A stretch of 64,000 nt of DNA from positions 1-64,000 of the forward strand of contig CAZJYI010000038.1 in assembly GCA_964550025.1 (NCBI GenBank), in the 5' to 3' direction. This DNA comes from CAZJYI01 sp964550025 (GTDB taxonomy: Bacteria > Verrucomicrobiota > Kiritimatiellia > UBA8416 > CAYOBW01). Below are positions 54,401-61,778 of the stretch, in pieces. Within the stretch, counting starts at the first letter, position 1; each line of letters starts with the position of its first letter. The notes under the pieces are model-generated. The model worked only from the letters and a program-made list of their open reading frames with translations. It did no database searches and was not told the DNA's origin. Position numbers and translations under genes: made by a program.

Positions 54401-57400
54401 TATCACGCTCTCCAGCACCGCGGCCTTGGCCACACCGCCCCCGTTTTCCGCGGAGTTCCCGACCACCTCCGAAAGCAACACGTTTCCCCCGAGTACACCG
54501 CCCCCTTCCGAGCTCGCCGTGTTGCCGTCGACCACGCAACCGTCTACCGTGCCAAATGCCGCGCCACCGCCGCTGGAAGCCGTGTTGCCTCGCACGGCGC
54601 AACCCACCACGCTACCCCCATAGACGCCACCGCCGCAGGCCGAGGCCCGGCAGCCCGTCAGCAGGCAGTTGCTCACGGTCCCGCCTGTCTCGCACCACGC
54701 ACCGCCACCGCTGCGTTGGTCGAGCTCGCCTCCCGTCGTCAACGTGTGCCCGTTTGTCAGCGTCACCCCGCACAAGACGGCACCCTCGCTCACATAAGCA
54801 CAACGAACGGCATCCGGACCGATTGGGCCGTCGCCCACGATCAACGTCGCCGCCACGTTGGTGCTTGCCGCCGCCACCGTCAGCGGCTTCCATAGCCCCA
54901 CGCGATGCCGCGTGCCGTCTCGCTCGTACGTGCCGTTCGTGTATGTTCCTTCCGCGACGAGCACGGTCCCGCCCGCGAGGCAAACGTCAACGGCGTCCTG
55001 AAGATTCGTCGCGGCCGTGGCCCAGCTCGTGAAGGGCGTTTCGCCACTACCCGATAGGGCGACATAGTTCGTGTAGCCGCTCACGACGTGGATGCCGACG
55101 GTCGTTGCGGCCGTGGCACTGTCATTCCAGGCCCGCAGCACCAGGTCATAGTCGCCCGGGGCAGCGTACGCGTGCGATACCGACCAGGCATTGCTGGTCG
55201 CCTTCCCGTCGCCCCACAGCCACGCGTAGCCCAACGGCCTGCCCTCAATCCGCCCTTCGAAAAAGAGCGGTGCGCCCGCCACGACGCTCGTGCTCGCGCC
55301 GAGCGCCGCTACGCTCAGCCTGCCCGTGACCGCACCCTCCACAAGCTCATCGCAGCCGATGTCTACGGCCCCGCCCGAAATGCGGCCCTCCCCGTCGAAG
55401 TCTACGCTACCCGCGACAAAGGCATCCGCCCCGGCGTCAAGACACGGGGACGACCGCACGATGTGACCGTTGTCGATGCCGACCAGGCCGGGAATGTTCG
55501 TCACATGCCCCGAGCCGCCCGGTGCCGGCGTTGTACAGCAGTACTCGTACGTGCCGCGTCCGGGACTGTATTCGTCCGCCCAGTTGTCTCCCGACAGCGT
55601 GGCGGTGTTGTAGTAAACGATCGAGTTGTAGACATGGCCATCGCCCGTTGAGACGCCCCCGCCCTTTTCACGGCTGTGGTTCGCGACGATCGTACAGTTG
55701 CGGGCGATGTTGTTTCCGATTCCCAGATGGACGCCCCCGCCCAGTTCGGCAGCTTCGTTGCCTACAACCAGGCAGCTGCGCAGCTTCGACGCGTCCGCGC
55801 CGCCCCCGGCGCGGCCCAGCGCCCGGTTGCCCCGTAGTTCGCACCGCGTCAACGTAGCCTGGCTGGCTCCGCCGCCGGAGTAGGCCGACACGTTACTGGC
55901 AACCAGGCAGGATTCGGCCGCGCCCTTCCAGATGCCGCCGCCCGCCACGGCGGCCGAGTTGAGCTCTACGCGGCTATCGTCCAGCGTACACTCCAGCGCC
56001 CCGCCCCCCGAGCGTGAAGCCGTGTTGCCCCGCAATACGCTCTCCAGAACGGTCGCCTTGGCCACGCCGCCCCCATTCTCGGCCGCATTCCCGCTGACTA
56101 CGGTGGTTGTTATCGTCCCCCCGTACACCCCGCCGCCTTCGACGCGCGCCGTGTTGCCGGTGACCAGGCTGCCCTCGACGGTGCCGAGGGCCGTTCCTCC
56201 CCCGCTGGCCGCCTGATTGCGGCGGACTTCGCACGCGACAACCCTGCCACCGTGGATGCCGCCGCCGTACACCGATGCCGCATTCCCCGTGACAAGACAG
56301 TTGCTCACGGTTCCGCCCTCCTCGCACCACGCGCCCGCACCGCTGCGGTGGACAACATCGTCGCCCGCCGCCAGCGTGTGTCCGTTCGTGAGCGTGACTC
56401 CCCGTAGAACGGCGCCTTCGCTTACGTAGGCACAGCGAACAGCGCCCGGGCCGATGGGGCCGGCGCCGACGATGGCGATGCGGCCCACGTTGGTGCTCGC
56501 CCCCGCCACGGTCAGCGGCTTCCAGAGACCCACGCGATGTTGAGCGCCATCGTGCTCGTACACGCCGTTGGTGTAGACGCCTTCGGCTACCAGAACCGTT
56601 CCGCCCGCCAGGCAGGCATCGACGGCGCTCTGCACGTTCGTCGCCGCCGTCGCCCAGCTCGTGAAGGGGGGAGCGCCGCTGCCGGAGAGAGAAACGTAGT
56701 TCGTATAGCCCGCCACCACGTGGATGCCGACGGTTGCCGATGTCGCGTCGCTGTCGTTCCACGCCTGCAGAACCAATTCGTAGTCGCCCGGGGCAGCGTA
56801 CGCATGCGACACCGACCAGACGTTGCTGGTCACATCCCCGTCGCCCCACTGCCACGCGTAACCCAATGGCCGGCCGCCAATCTCCGCATCGAAGAAAAGC
56901 GGCGCCCCCGCCACCACGCTCGTGCTGGTCCCGAGCACGGTTACCGTAAGCTTTCCCGTGACCGCGCCGACCACAAGCTCGTCGCAACCGATGTCCACCG
57001 CCCCGCCCGCGATCCGGCTTTCCCCGTCAAAGTCCACGTTTCCTTCGACCAGCGCGTCTTCCCCGGCATCGACACACGGCGACGACAGCAGGATATGACC
57101 GTTGTCGATGCTGACCAGCCCGGGGGTGTTCGTCACGTGACCCGCCCCGCCGGGCGCCGGTGTGATGCAACAGTGGTCGTACGTGCCGCGTCCGGGACCG
57201 TACTCGTTCGCCCAGTTGTTCCCCGACAGGGCGGCCGTATTGTAGTAGACAATCGAATTGTACACATGCCCGTCGCCGGTGGAAACGCCTCCGCCTTTCT
57301 CACGGCTGTGGTTACGGACAATTGTGCAGTTGCGAGCGATGTTGTTTGCTATCGCCAGATGCAGGCCGCCTCCCAATTCGACCGCCTCATTGTCCACGAC

Positions 57401-60130
57401 CAGGCAACTGTACAGGCTCGACGCATCGGCCCCGCCCCCGGCCCGTCCCAGGGCCCGGTTGCCGCGCAGCTCGCAGCGCGTCAACGTTGCCTGGCTCGCC
57501 CCGCCGCCGGAATAGGCGGATGTGTTGCTGACGACCAGGCAGAACTCAACCGTGCCCTTGCAGATGCCGCCGCCCGCCACGGCCGCCCAATTGAGCTCTA
57601 CGCGGCTATCGTCCAGCGTACACTCCAGCGCGCCGCCCCCGGAACGTGAAGCCGTGTTGTCTCGCAGCACACACTCCCGTGCGGTCGCTTTCGCCGCACC
57701 ACCCCCGTCCTTCGCGGAATTCGCACTCACTTCCGTCGCCGTCACGACTCCACGGTATATGCCGCCGCCTTCCGAGCTCGCCGTGTTTCCCTCGATCCGG
57801 CTCCGGCTCACCTCGCCCAATGCCACGCCCCCGCCACCGGCAGCTCTGTTCATGCGAACCTCGCAGTCCACAATGCGCCCTCCGCAGACACCGCCGCCGT
57901 AGACGGATGCCGCACAACCTGCCACCACACAGTTGGAAACAAGTCCGCCGTCCTCACACCACGCGCCCCCGCCGCTACGCTGTTCATACGTGTCTCCGTC
58001 TGTCGCGGTGTGTCCGTTCGTCAGCGTAACTCCGCAGAGGATGGCGCCTCTGCCCACGTAGGCGCACCGCACCGCATCCGCGCCGTTCGGTCCGACGCCC
58101 ACGACAACTGTCTGTTCCGCGTTGGTGCTTGCGCCCGCAACCATCAGCGGTTTCCAGAGCGCCACGCGATGATGCACGCCGTTGTGCATGTACGTGCCAT
58201 TGGTGTAGACCCCTTCCGCGACCCGCACGGTCCCTCCCGCCAGGCAGACGTCAACAGCCTCCTGCAAGTTCGTCGCTGCCGTGGACCAGCTCGTGAAAGG
58301 TGCATCGCCGCTGCCGGACAACGACACGTAGTTGGTAAAAGCGTCCACCACGTGGACGGTTACGGTTTGCGCCACGGCGACCGTCCGGTTCCATGCCCGC
58401 AGCACCACGGCATAGTCGCCGGCCGCCCCGTACGCGTGTGACGCCGACAGAATGCCGCTCGTGAAATCGCCGTCACCCCATTCCCATTCGAAACCAAGCG
58501 GGCGCCCCGCGATCTGCGCCTCGAAACGCATCGCCGTGCCCACGACCGCTCCGGTGTACGCGGTCGTGACCGCCAGCGACAGTGCTCCGGTGACGCTGTG
58601 CGGCACGAGCTCGTCGCAACCCAGGTCGACCGTGGCGTTCCAAATCCGCTCTTCACCGTCAATATCGAAGTCGCCGGATACCTCGGCGTTTGAACCGGCG
58701 TCCACACAGGGAGAGTTCGATGCAATGTGACCGCTGATCAAGCTGACGACACGCGGCGCGTTGGTGACGATTGACGTTCCTCCCGGGTCGGGAGTCGTGC
58801 ACGTGTGGCTCCACGCGCGGTACGAGCTGCCGTGCTCTCCCACCCAGTTACCGCCGGTCGAGAAAGCCGTATTGTGATAGATGATGCAGTTGCGGATGAC
58901 GCCCGAATCCAGGGACACGCCCCCGCCGCTTCCGCCGCTGCGGTTGGCGACGATGGTGCAGTTGATCGCCCGTCCCTCCCGCCATCGGGAATGGAGTCCC
59001 CCGCCCTTTGTCCCGGCCGCGTTGCCCGTCAGGAGACTGTTGTTGAGCACGCCGTCCATGCTCCCGCCGCCGGCGTCGGCAGCCGCGTTCCCTCGCAAGA
59101 CGCAGCGCTTGAGGGTTCCCCCGAACGATCCGCCGCCATAGTAAGCCGTATTGCTGACGATCGTGCAGCGTACCGCCGTCGTGCCCGCGACTCCGCCTCC
59201 CGACCCGGCCGTCCCGTTTTCGATCGTACTGTCCTCTATGGTGCCGTCGTCCACACCCCCACCTCTCCCGCTGGCGGTGTTCCCCGTCAGTTCGCAGCGC
59301 ACCAGATCCGCCTGTGCTGCCGCGCCCCCGAATCGACCCGAATTGGCGAGGAACCGGCAATGCGATGCCGTACCCCCCACGATGCCTCCGCCGTGCCAAC
59401 TTGCCGCGTTGCTCGTCAGTGTGGACATCGTTACCGCCGCGTAAGCCGCCGCTCCCCCGTGCTCCGCTCCGTTGCCGCTCAGCTCGCATTCGCTCACGAC
59501 GCCGCTGTACACCCCGCCGCCATAGTCACCCGCGCTACACCCGGTTACGGAGCAATGGACCACACGGCCGCCGTATACCCCGCCACCGTCCGCGTCCGCG
59601 CGGCAGCCGGCAACCAGGCAGTTGGACACCACCGCACCGGTCTCGCAGAACACGCCGCCCCCATCGCGCGATGCTCCGTCGTCAACCGTCCGCGTATGTC
59701 CGTTCGTCAGCGTGAAGCCGCTCAGCAGTGCGCCATCGGCAAGATATGCGCACCGGATCGCGGTCTCGCCGAGCGGTCCCCGACCGACAACGGCCGTCAC
59801 GTCCGGGCCGTTGACACTCATCACGATGAGCTTGTTGGTGACCGCTGCGCGCGTCGGCGCTCCGCCCGCCCGCGTGCTGCCCGCTTCGTAGACCCCGTTC
59901 GTGACGAGCACAACATCGTTGCTGCTCGCCGCGTCAATCGCCGCCTGGATCGTCCGCGCCGCATCCGTCCAGTTCGTGAACGGGGGGATGTGATTGCCCG
60001 AGGGCGAGACGTAGTGGGTGTCGGCGTGGGAAGTGGCGAGTGGCGAGTGACAAGTGGCAAAAGAGAGGAAAACGGCGATGATCGTGAGGTTTCCCGTTGG
60101 GATTCTGAGACTGTGCGTTGCACGTTGCAT
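51482..60130 (-). CDS. 2,882-aa secreted beta-helix/PKD protein made of 544-residue units
   Basis: ATG 60130 was chosen over upstream starts because the signal peptide (LTIIAVFLSFATCHSPLATSHA, residues about 15-36) begins here and the start MQRAT resembles the MQRGT start of the 1,114-aa protein. The ribosome-binding site is weak. Five beta-helix units begin near residues 41, 601, 1147, 1691 and 2234. Each opens with AA(R/T)xxQxAxD, runs through GGG rungs, and closes with SPCxDAG...IDG- or FDG-type text and DIGCDE. PKD-type domains (WGDG) precede units 2-5. Units 2-5 are spaced almost exactly 1,632 bp and are very similar. A linker (DWVIVHL; YLTIQHRNHL) leads to the dockerin-like end at about 2837-2882, closing in EADVP. 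It is likely surface-exposed, with no catalytic motif. Confidence 0.9.
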   Translation of the reverse strand: MQRATHSLRIPTGNLTIIAVFLSFATCHSPLATSHADTHYVSPSGNHIPPFTNWTDAARTIQAAIDAASSNDVVLVTNGVYEAGSTRAGGAPTRAAVTNKLIVMSVNGPDVTAVVGRGPLGETAIRCAYLADGALLSGFTLTNGHTRTVDDGASRDGGGVFCETGAVVSNCLVAGCRADADGGGVYGGRVVHCSVTGCSAGDYGGGVYSGVVSECELSGNGAEHGGAAAYAAVTMSTLTSNAASWHGGGIVGGTASHCRFLANSGRFGGAAAQADLVRCELTGNTASGRGGGVDDGTIEDSTIENGTAGSGGGVAGTTAVRCTIVSNTAYYGGGSFGGTLKRCVLRGNAAADAGGGSMDGVLNNSLLTGNAAGTKGGGLHSRWREGRAINCTIVANRSGGSGGGVSLDSGVIRNCIIYHNTAFSTGGNWVGEHGSSYRAWSHTCTTPDPGGTSIVTNAPRVVSLISGHIASNSPCVDAGSNAEVSGDFDIDGEERIWNATVDLGCDELVPHSVTGALSLAVTTAYTGAVVGTAMRFEAQIAGRPLGFEWEWGDGDFTSGILSASHAYGAAGDYAVVLRAWNRTVAVAQTVTVHVVDAFTNYVSLSGSGDAPFTSWSTAATNLQEAVDVCLAGGTVRVAEGVYTNGTYMHNGVHHRVALWKPLMVAGASTNAEQTVVVGVGPNGADAVRCAYVGRGAILCGVTLTNGHTATDGDTYEQRSGGGAWCEDGGLVSNCVVAGCAASVYGGGVCGGRIVDCEVRMNRAAGGGGVALGEVSRSRIEGNTASSEGGGIYRGVVTATEVSANSAKDGGGAAKATARECVLRDNTASRSGGGALECTLDDSRVELNWAAVAGGGICKGTVEFCLVVSNTSAYSGGGASQATLTRCELRGNRALGRAGGGADASSLYSCLVVDNEAVELGGGLHLAIANNIARNCTIVRNHSREKGGGVSTGDGHVYNSIVYYNTAALSGNNWANEYGPGRGTYDHCCITPAPGGAGHVTNTPGLVSIDNGHILLSSPCVDAGEDALVEGNVDFDGESRIAGGAVDIGCDELVVGAVTGKLTVTVLGTSTSVVAGAPLFFDAEIGGRPLGYAWQWGDGDVTSNVWSVSHAYAAPGDYELVLQAWNDSDATSATVGIHVVAGYTNYVSLSGSGAPPFTSWATAATNVQSAVDACLAGGTVLVAEGVYTNGVYEHDGAQHRVGLWKPLTVAGASTNVGRIAIVGAGPIGPGAVRCAYVSEGAVLRGVTLTNGHTLAAGDDVVHRSGAGAWCEEGGTVSNCLVTGNAASVYGGGIHGGRVVACEVRRNQAASGGGTALGTVEGSLVTGNTARVEGGGVYGGTITTTVVSGNAAENGGGVAKATVLESVLRGNTASRSGGGALECTLDDSRVELNSAAVAGGGIWKGAAESCLVASNVSAYSGGGASQATLTRCELRGNRALGRAGGGADASKLRSCLVVGNEAAELGGGVHLGIGNNIARNCTIVANHSREKGGGVSTGDGHVYNSIVYYNTATLSGDNWADEYSPGRGTYEYCCTTPAPGGSGHVTNIPGLVGIDNGHIVRSSPCLDAGADAFVAGSVDFDGEGRISGGAVDIGCDELVEGAVTGRLSVAALGASTSVVAGAPLFFEGRIEGRPLGYAWLWGDGKATSNAWSVSHAYAAPGDYDLVLRAWNDSATAATTVGIHVVSGYTNYVALSGSGETPFTSWATAATNLQDAVDVCLAGGTVLVAEGTYTNGTYERDGTRHRVGLWKPLTVAAASTNVAATLIVGDGPIGPDAVRCAYVSEGAVLCGVTLTNGHTLTTGGELDQRSGGGAWCETGGTVSNCLLTGCRASACGGGVYGGSVVGCAVRGNTASSGGGAAFGTVDGCVVDGNTASSEGGGVLGGNVLLSEVVGNSAENGGGVAKAAVLESVIRDNSASHSGGGTSECTVNGTVIEGNTATIAGGGIFRGTIESSLVASNTASFSGGGAYDATLTRCELRGNRALGRAGGGADASNLRSCLVVDNEAAQLGGGVHLATAANIARNCTIVGNHCREKGGGVSTGDGHVYNSIIYYNTAAVSGDNWANEYSPGRGTYVACCATPAPDGAGHVTNLPGLVSIDNGHIVGSSPCVDAGENALVAGNVDFDGESRISGEAVDIGCDELVFGAVTGELTVVVHGASTNVVAGAPLFFDAEIHGRPLGYAWLWGDGDVTSNAWSVSHAYAAPGDYELVFHAWNDSDAATTTVRIHVVSGYTNYVALSGSGEAPFTSWAAAATNLQDAVDACLAGGTVLVAEGVYTNGTHEHAGVRHRVGLWKPLTVAGASTNMERTVIVGAGPIGGNAVRCAYVSEGAVLCGVTLTNGHTLASGSELGRRSGGGAWCTPGGTVSNCLVIACRASVYGGGVYGGRVVGCEVRANDASSGGGVAFGDVDGCVISSNTASREGGGVLGKSVVRSEIGGNSAEQGAGAAKATILDSVLRANTASSSGGGTAECTVDGCVIERNSAAIVGGGVWKGRTESSLIVSNTSAFSGGGAYDVTLTRCELRGNRALGRAGGGAGASTLRSCLVVGNEAAELGGGIHLGNGNHSAHNCTIVGNHCQERGGGVSTGDGHVYNSIIYFNTAAVSGDNWANDYTPGRGEYSHCCTSPKPAGAGNVEGPPLFVDRPAEDLRLRADSPCINAGLNADWMFGETDLDGRSRILNDIVDMGAYETPFVLNVRVLLQGGYRPPISAMTTLTHVLPSASPYAYDARSVPFVPSNVTDWVIVHLHDSRSGRAGVTRSVWVNDEGYLIDDEGGRGVVVPVEEGKDYYLTIQHRNHLGVQSHSPVPFVTSTATYDFTVGPDKVLGGTNACVELGPGVWGMLAGDCDGDGKITEVDREIVRQQAGKMGYLSGDCNLDGVVTEADVP
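53431..58328. repeat. Tandem 1,632-bp (544-codon) repeats in the beta-helix gene
   Basis: Equivalent points (the NYVxLSGSG codons) lie near 58328, 56695, 55063 and 53431, with spacings of 1,632-1,633 bp. Long stretches of protein are the same in several units, for example CELRGNRALGRAGGGADAS. The last unit ends without a following PKD domain. Confidence 0.85.
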
Positions 60131-60152
60131 GTTCGTTACCGTGTCTCGGGGA

Positions 60153-60255
60153 TACCCCCTTACGGGGGCACTACGAACGCTGGGATACCCGCTCGCGGGG
60201 GCACTACGAGCCGATGGCTCCCTCGCCTGGGTTTGTAGTGCGCCCGTAAGGGCGT
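60153..60255. repeat. Three short palindromes upstream of the 2,882-aa gene
   Basis: Copies are at 60153-60178 (ACCCCC/GGGGGC around TTAC), 60186-60210 (a degenerate form around TCGC) and 60235-60255 (inverted, CGCCC/GGGCG around GTAA). The first two point one way and the third the other. Confidence 0.8.
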
Positions 60256-60344
60256 ATCTCGCAGATACTCCCTCGCCTATCACACTTCGACATTCATCAT
60301 CCGCTGTTCAGCATTCTGCGGTTTCCCCGCGCCTTGTTCTTCAC

Positions 60345-60440
60345 TTTCTGCTTACACTTTGATCTTACACCTTATCGTACACTTCGTCTTTCCACTCTCC
60401 GTTGAAGTGTAAGATGAAGTGTAAGACGAAGTGTGGGTAC
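60345..60440. repeat. 12-bp tandem repeats in both orientations forming a hairpin
   Basis: Units GAAGTGTAAGAT, GAAGTGTAAGAC and GAAGTGTGGGTA follow each other at 60404-60439. Inverted relatives fill 60350-60390. One perfect 12-bp pairing is ACACTTCGTCTT (60379-60390) with AAGACGAAGTGT (60423-60434). It separates the gene remnant from the 2,882-aa gene and might act as a transcription barrier; that is inference. Confidence 0.7.
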
Positions 60441-60442
60441 CC

Positions 60443-60650
60443 TCACGGCACATCCTCCGCCGTCACCTTCCCATCAAGATTGCAGTCGCCGGGAAGGTAA
60501 CCCGTCTTCCCCGCCTGTTGCCGCACGATCTCGCGGTCGACGTGGGTGACCTTCCCGTCCCCGTCGCAATCCCCGGAAATCATGCCCCAGACGCCGGGGC
60601 CGACCTCCACGCAGGCATTCGTGCCCCCCGTATCCGCCGTGGCTTCCCGC
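60443..60650 (-). pseudogene. Remnant: dockerin-like C-terminus without the rest of its gene
   Basis: The frame reads GGTNACVEVGPGVWGMISG, then two calcium loops (DCDGDGKVT, DCNLDGKVT), and ends in AEDVP and TGA at 60443. That is the last 60 or so residues of the family. Upstream the similarity stops near 60640, an in-frame TGA follows about ten codons further, and there is no start codon. What follows is a leader-like element also found upstream of the 6,321-aa gene. The simplest reading is that almost a whole family gene was deleted, leaving its leader and its tail. Confidence 0.85.
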
Positions 60651-60728
60651 CCCGCCGCCAGGATTCAAGTCGGCGGAAGCAGCAGTCATCTTCCCATTTT
60701 GAGATAGAGATTTCAATCCGGATCCCCC
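60645..60728 (-). promoter_or_regulatory. Leader-like element, relative of 50666-50740
   Basis: On the minus strand it shares AAAATGGGAAGAT and a CCGACTTGAATCCTG-type end with the element before the 6,321-aa gene. Here it abuts a gene remnant. It may be a leader or a dispersed repeat. Confidence 0.4.
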
Positions 60729-61040
60729 GGCCCCACGGGTGTCCTCACGGGTGTGCGTTCTTCGTAGCGCGCTGCGACACAGTGACTAACCGCACCTCAA
60801 ACGCCCTTCGCTCACATCGGTCAACGATAACGGCGATAACGGTGGACGATTCCGAGATTCTCGCCCTCGTCGCCTCCGCCGCGGCGGATCGCCGTTCTCG
60901 TCAACCCGTTCAGGTGTCACGCCTCGCGCGACTGAGAACATGACATCCGCTCGCGTCGGCGGAGTCTGCGAAAAAACTGGCGCGGAGACGGGAATATTCC
61001 GTTCATGCCTGGCGACGATGAATGCAGAAGGAGGAATGAG
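60729..61040. other. Region without a recognised feature
   Basis: I see no supported gene here. It has a short GATAACGGCGATAACGGT direct repeat near 60828 and a ribosome-binding site (AAGGAGG, 61028-61034) at its right end. No convincing promoter was found. Confidence 0.5.
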
Positions 61041-61199
61041 ATGCTGAACACAGGCTTACGAAGCGGTGCAGGGGTTGAGACGATTTTGTTCAGGAAAGTC
61101 GTGTTTGAGGAGCGCCGGCCGCGCGCTAACGTGGGTGACCGCATCAGGCGCGTTCTGGCGAGGCTGGCAGGAAGAGGAGAGGAGGCATACGATGGCTAA
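61041..61199 (+). CDS. Small basic protein of unknown function (52 aa)
   Basis: ATG 61041 has an almost perfect ribosome-binding site, AAGGAGG, 6 nt upstream. An ATG three bases earlier would stop after three codons. The product is hydrophilic, with a basic C-terminal half (RIRRVLARLAGRG); I do not recognise a family and it has no signal peptide. Its stop TAA (61197) overlaps the ATG of the next reading frame at 61192, so the two look like an operon. Confidence 0.6.
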   Translation: MLNTGLRSGAGVETILFRKVVFEERRPRANVGDRIRRVLARLAGRGEEAYDG

Positions 61200-61495
61200 T
61201 TAGGAATAGCGCAATTGGGTCTGAGGGGACGAAGACCTACAGGGGGCTCCTGTTCAGGGACCGCATTGCGGTGCCGGGAGCACGCAAGGCGCTCAAGTGG
61301 GCCGTGGCGGGGCTGTTCTTCTGCGGGTTCCTGCTCGGGTGCGTGGCCATCGCCAAGGCGGGACGTGCACTGGACTTGACCGCGCTGAACCCCGGGAAGT
61401 ACTCGGGTGAACGGACCGCGTTTGTGGCGATGACCCTGGGGGCTGTTGATGTCGTCGTCTGGGTCTTCGCGCTCATGGGTCTCGCGCTGCTGTGA
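61192..61495 (+). pseudogene. Small two-helix membrane protein, apparently frameshifted at codon 3
   Basis: A strong ribosome-binding site (GGAGAGGAGG) precedes ATG 61192, but that frame reads M-A-N-stop. One frame over, an open frame runs from about 61199 to TGA 61493 and encodes IRNSAIGSEGTK, then GLLFRDRIAVPGARKALKW. Two likely membrane helices follow: VAGLFFCGFLLGCVAIAK and FVAMTLGAVDVVVWVFALMG. Dropping one A from the AA at 61198-61199 joins the two into a 100-residue protein. The alternative is a GTG start at 61271 with no ribosome-binding site (74 residues). The family is unknown to me. Confidence 0.6.
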
Positions 61496-61655
61496 CCCGG
61501 TCGCGCGGTAGGGATGACGGCTGGGGCATGCTGCTGCCGGCGTGCCCCGGTCGTAGTGCGCGAGTCTTCGGAATATGCCCTCATCCGCCTTCGCCGGCAG
61601 GCTACGGCCTGGCAGGCGGGTACACTACAGACGGGGAGTTCCCTCGCTTCGGTCC

Positions 61656-61679
61656 GTAGTGCCCCCCGTGAGGGGGTAC
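61656..61679. repeat. Short palindrome upstream of the histidine kinase promoter
   Basis: GTAGTGC, stem CCCCC/GGGGG, loop GTGA. It lies about 30 bp before the -35 box. The stretch 61496-61655 holds no other supported feature. Confidence 0.75.
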
Positions 61680-61708
61680 TCCCCGGCCAGGGGCCGCGAT
61701 GGTCGCTA

Positions 61709-61737
61709 TTGCCACGCCTCGCGCTTTGGCGTATAAG
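61709..61737 (+). promoter_or_regulatory. Sigma-70-type promoter of the histidine kinase gene
   Basis: TTGCCA (61709-61714) and TATAAG (61732-61737) are separated by exactly 17 bp; each matches the consensus at five of six bases. The expected start is near 61744, with a ribosome-binding site GGGGAG at 61768-61773. Confidence 0.65.
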
Positions 61738-61778
61738 AACGGGGAGTATGTTCACCCAAGGTCGCGTGGGGAGTGGCA

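Noticed and set aside
51482..60130. Regular repeats that could suggest a CRISPR array
   Set aside because: The periodicity is 1,632 bp and rung-sized, all within one open reading frame. There are no 25-40 bp direct repeats with unique spacers and no cas genes.
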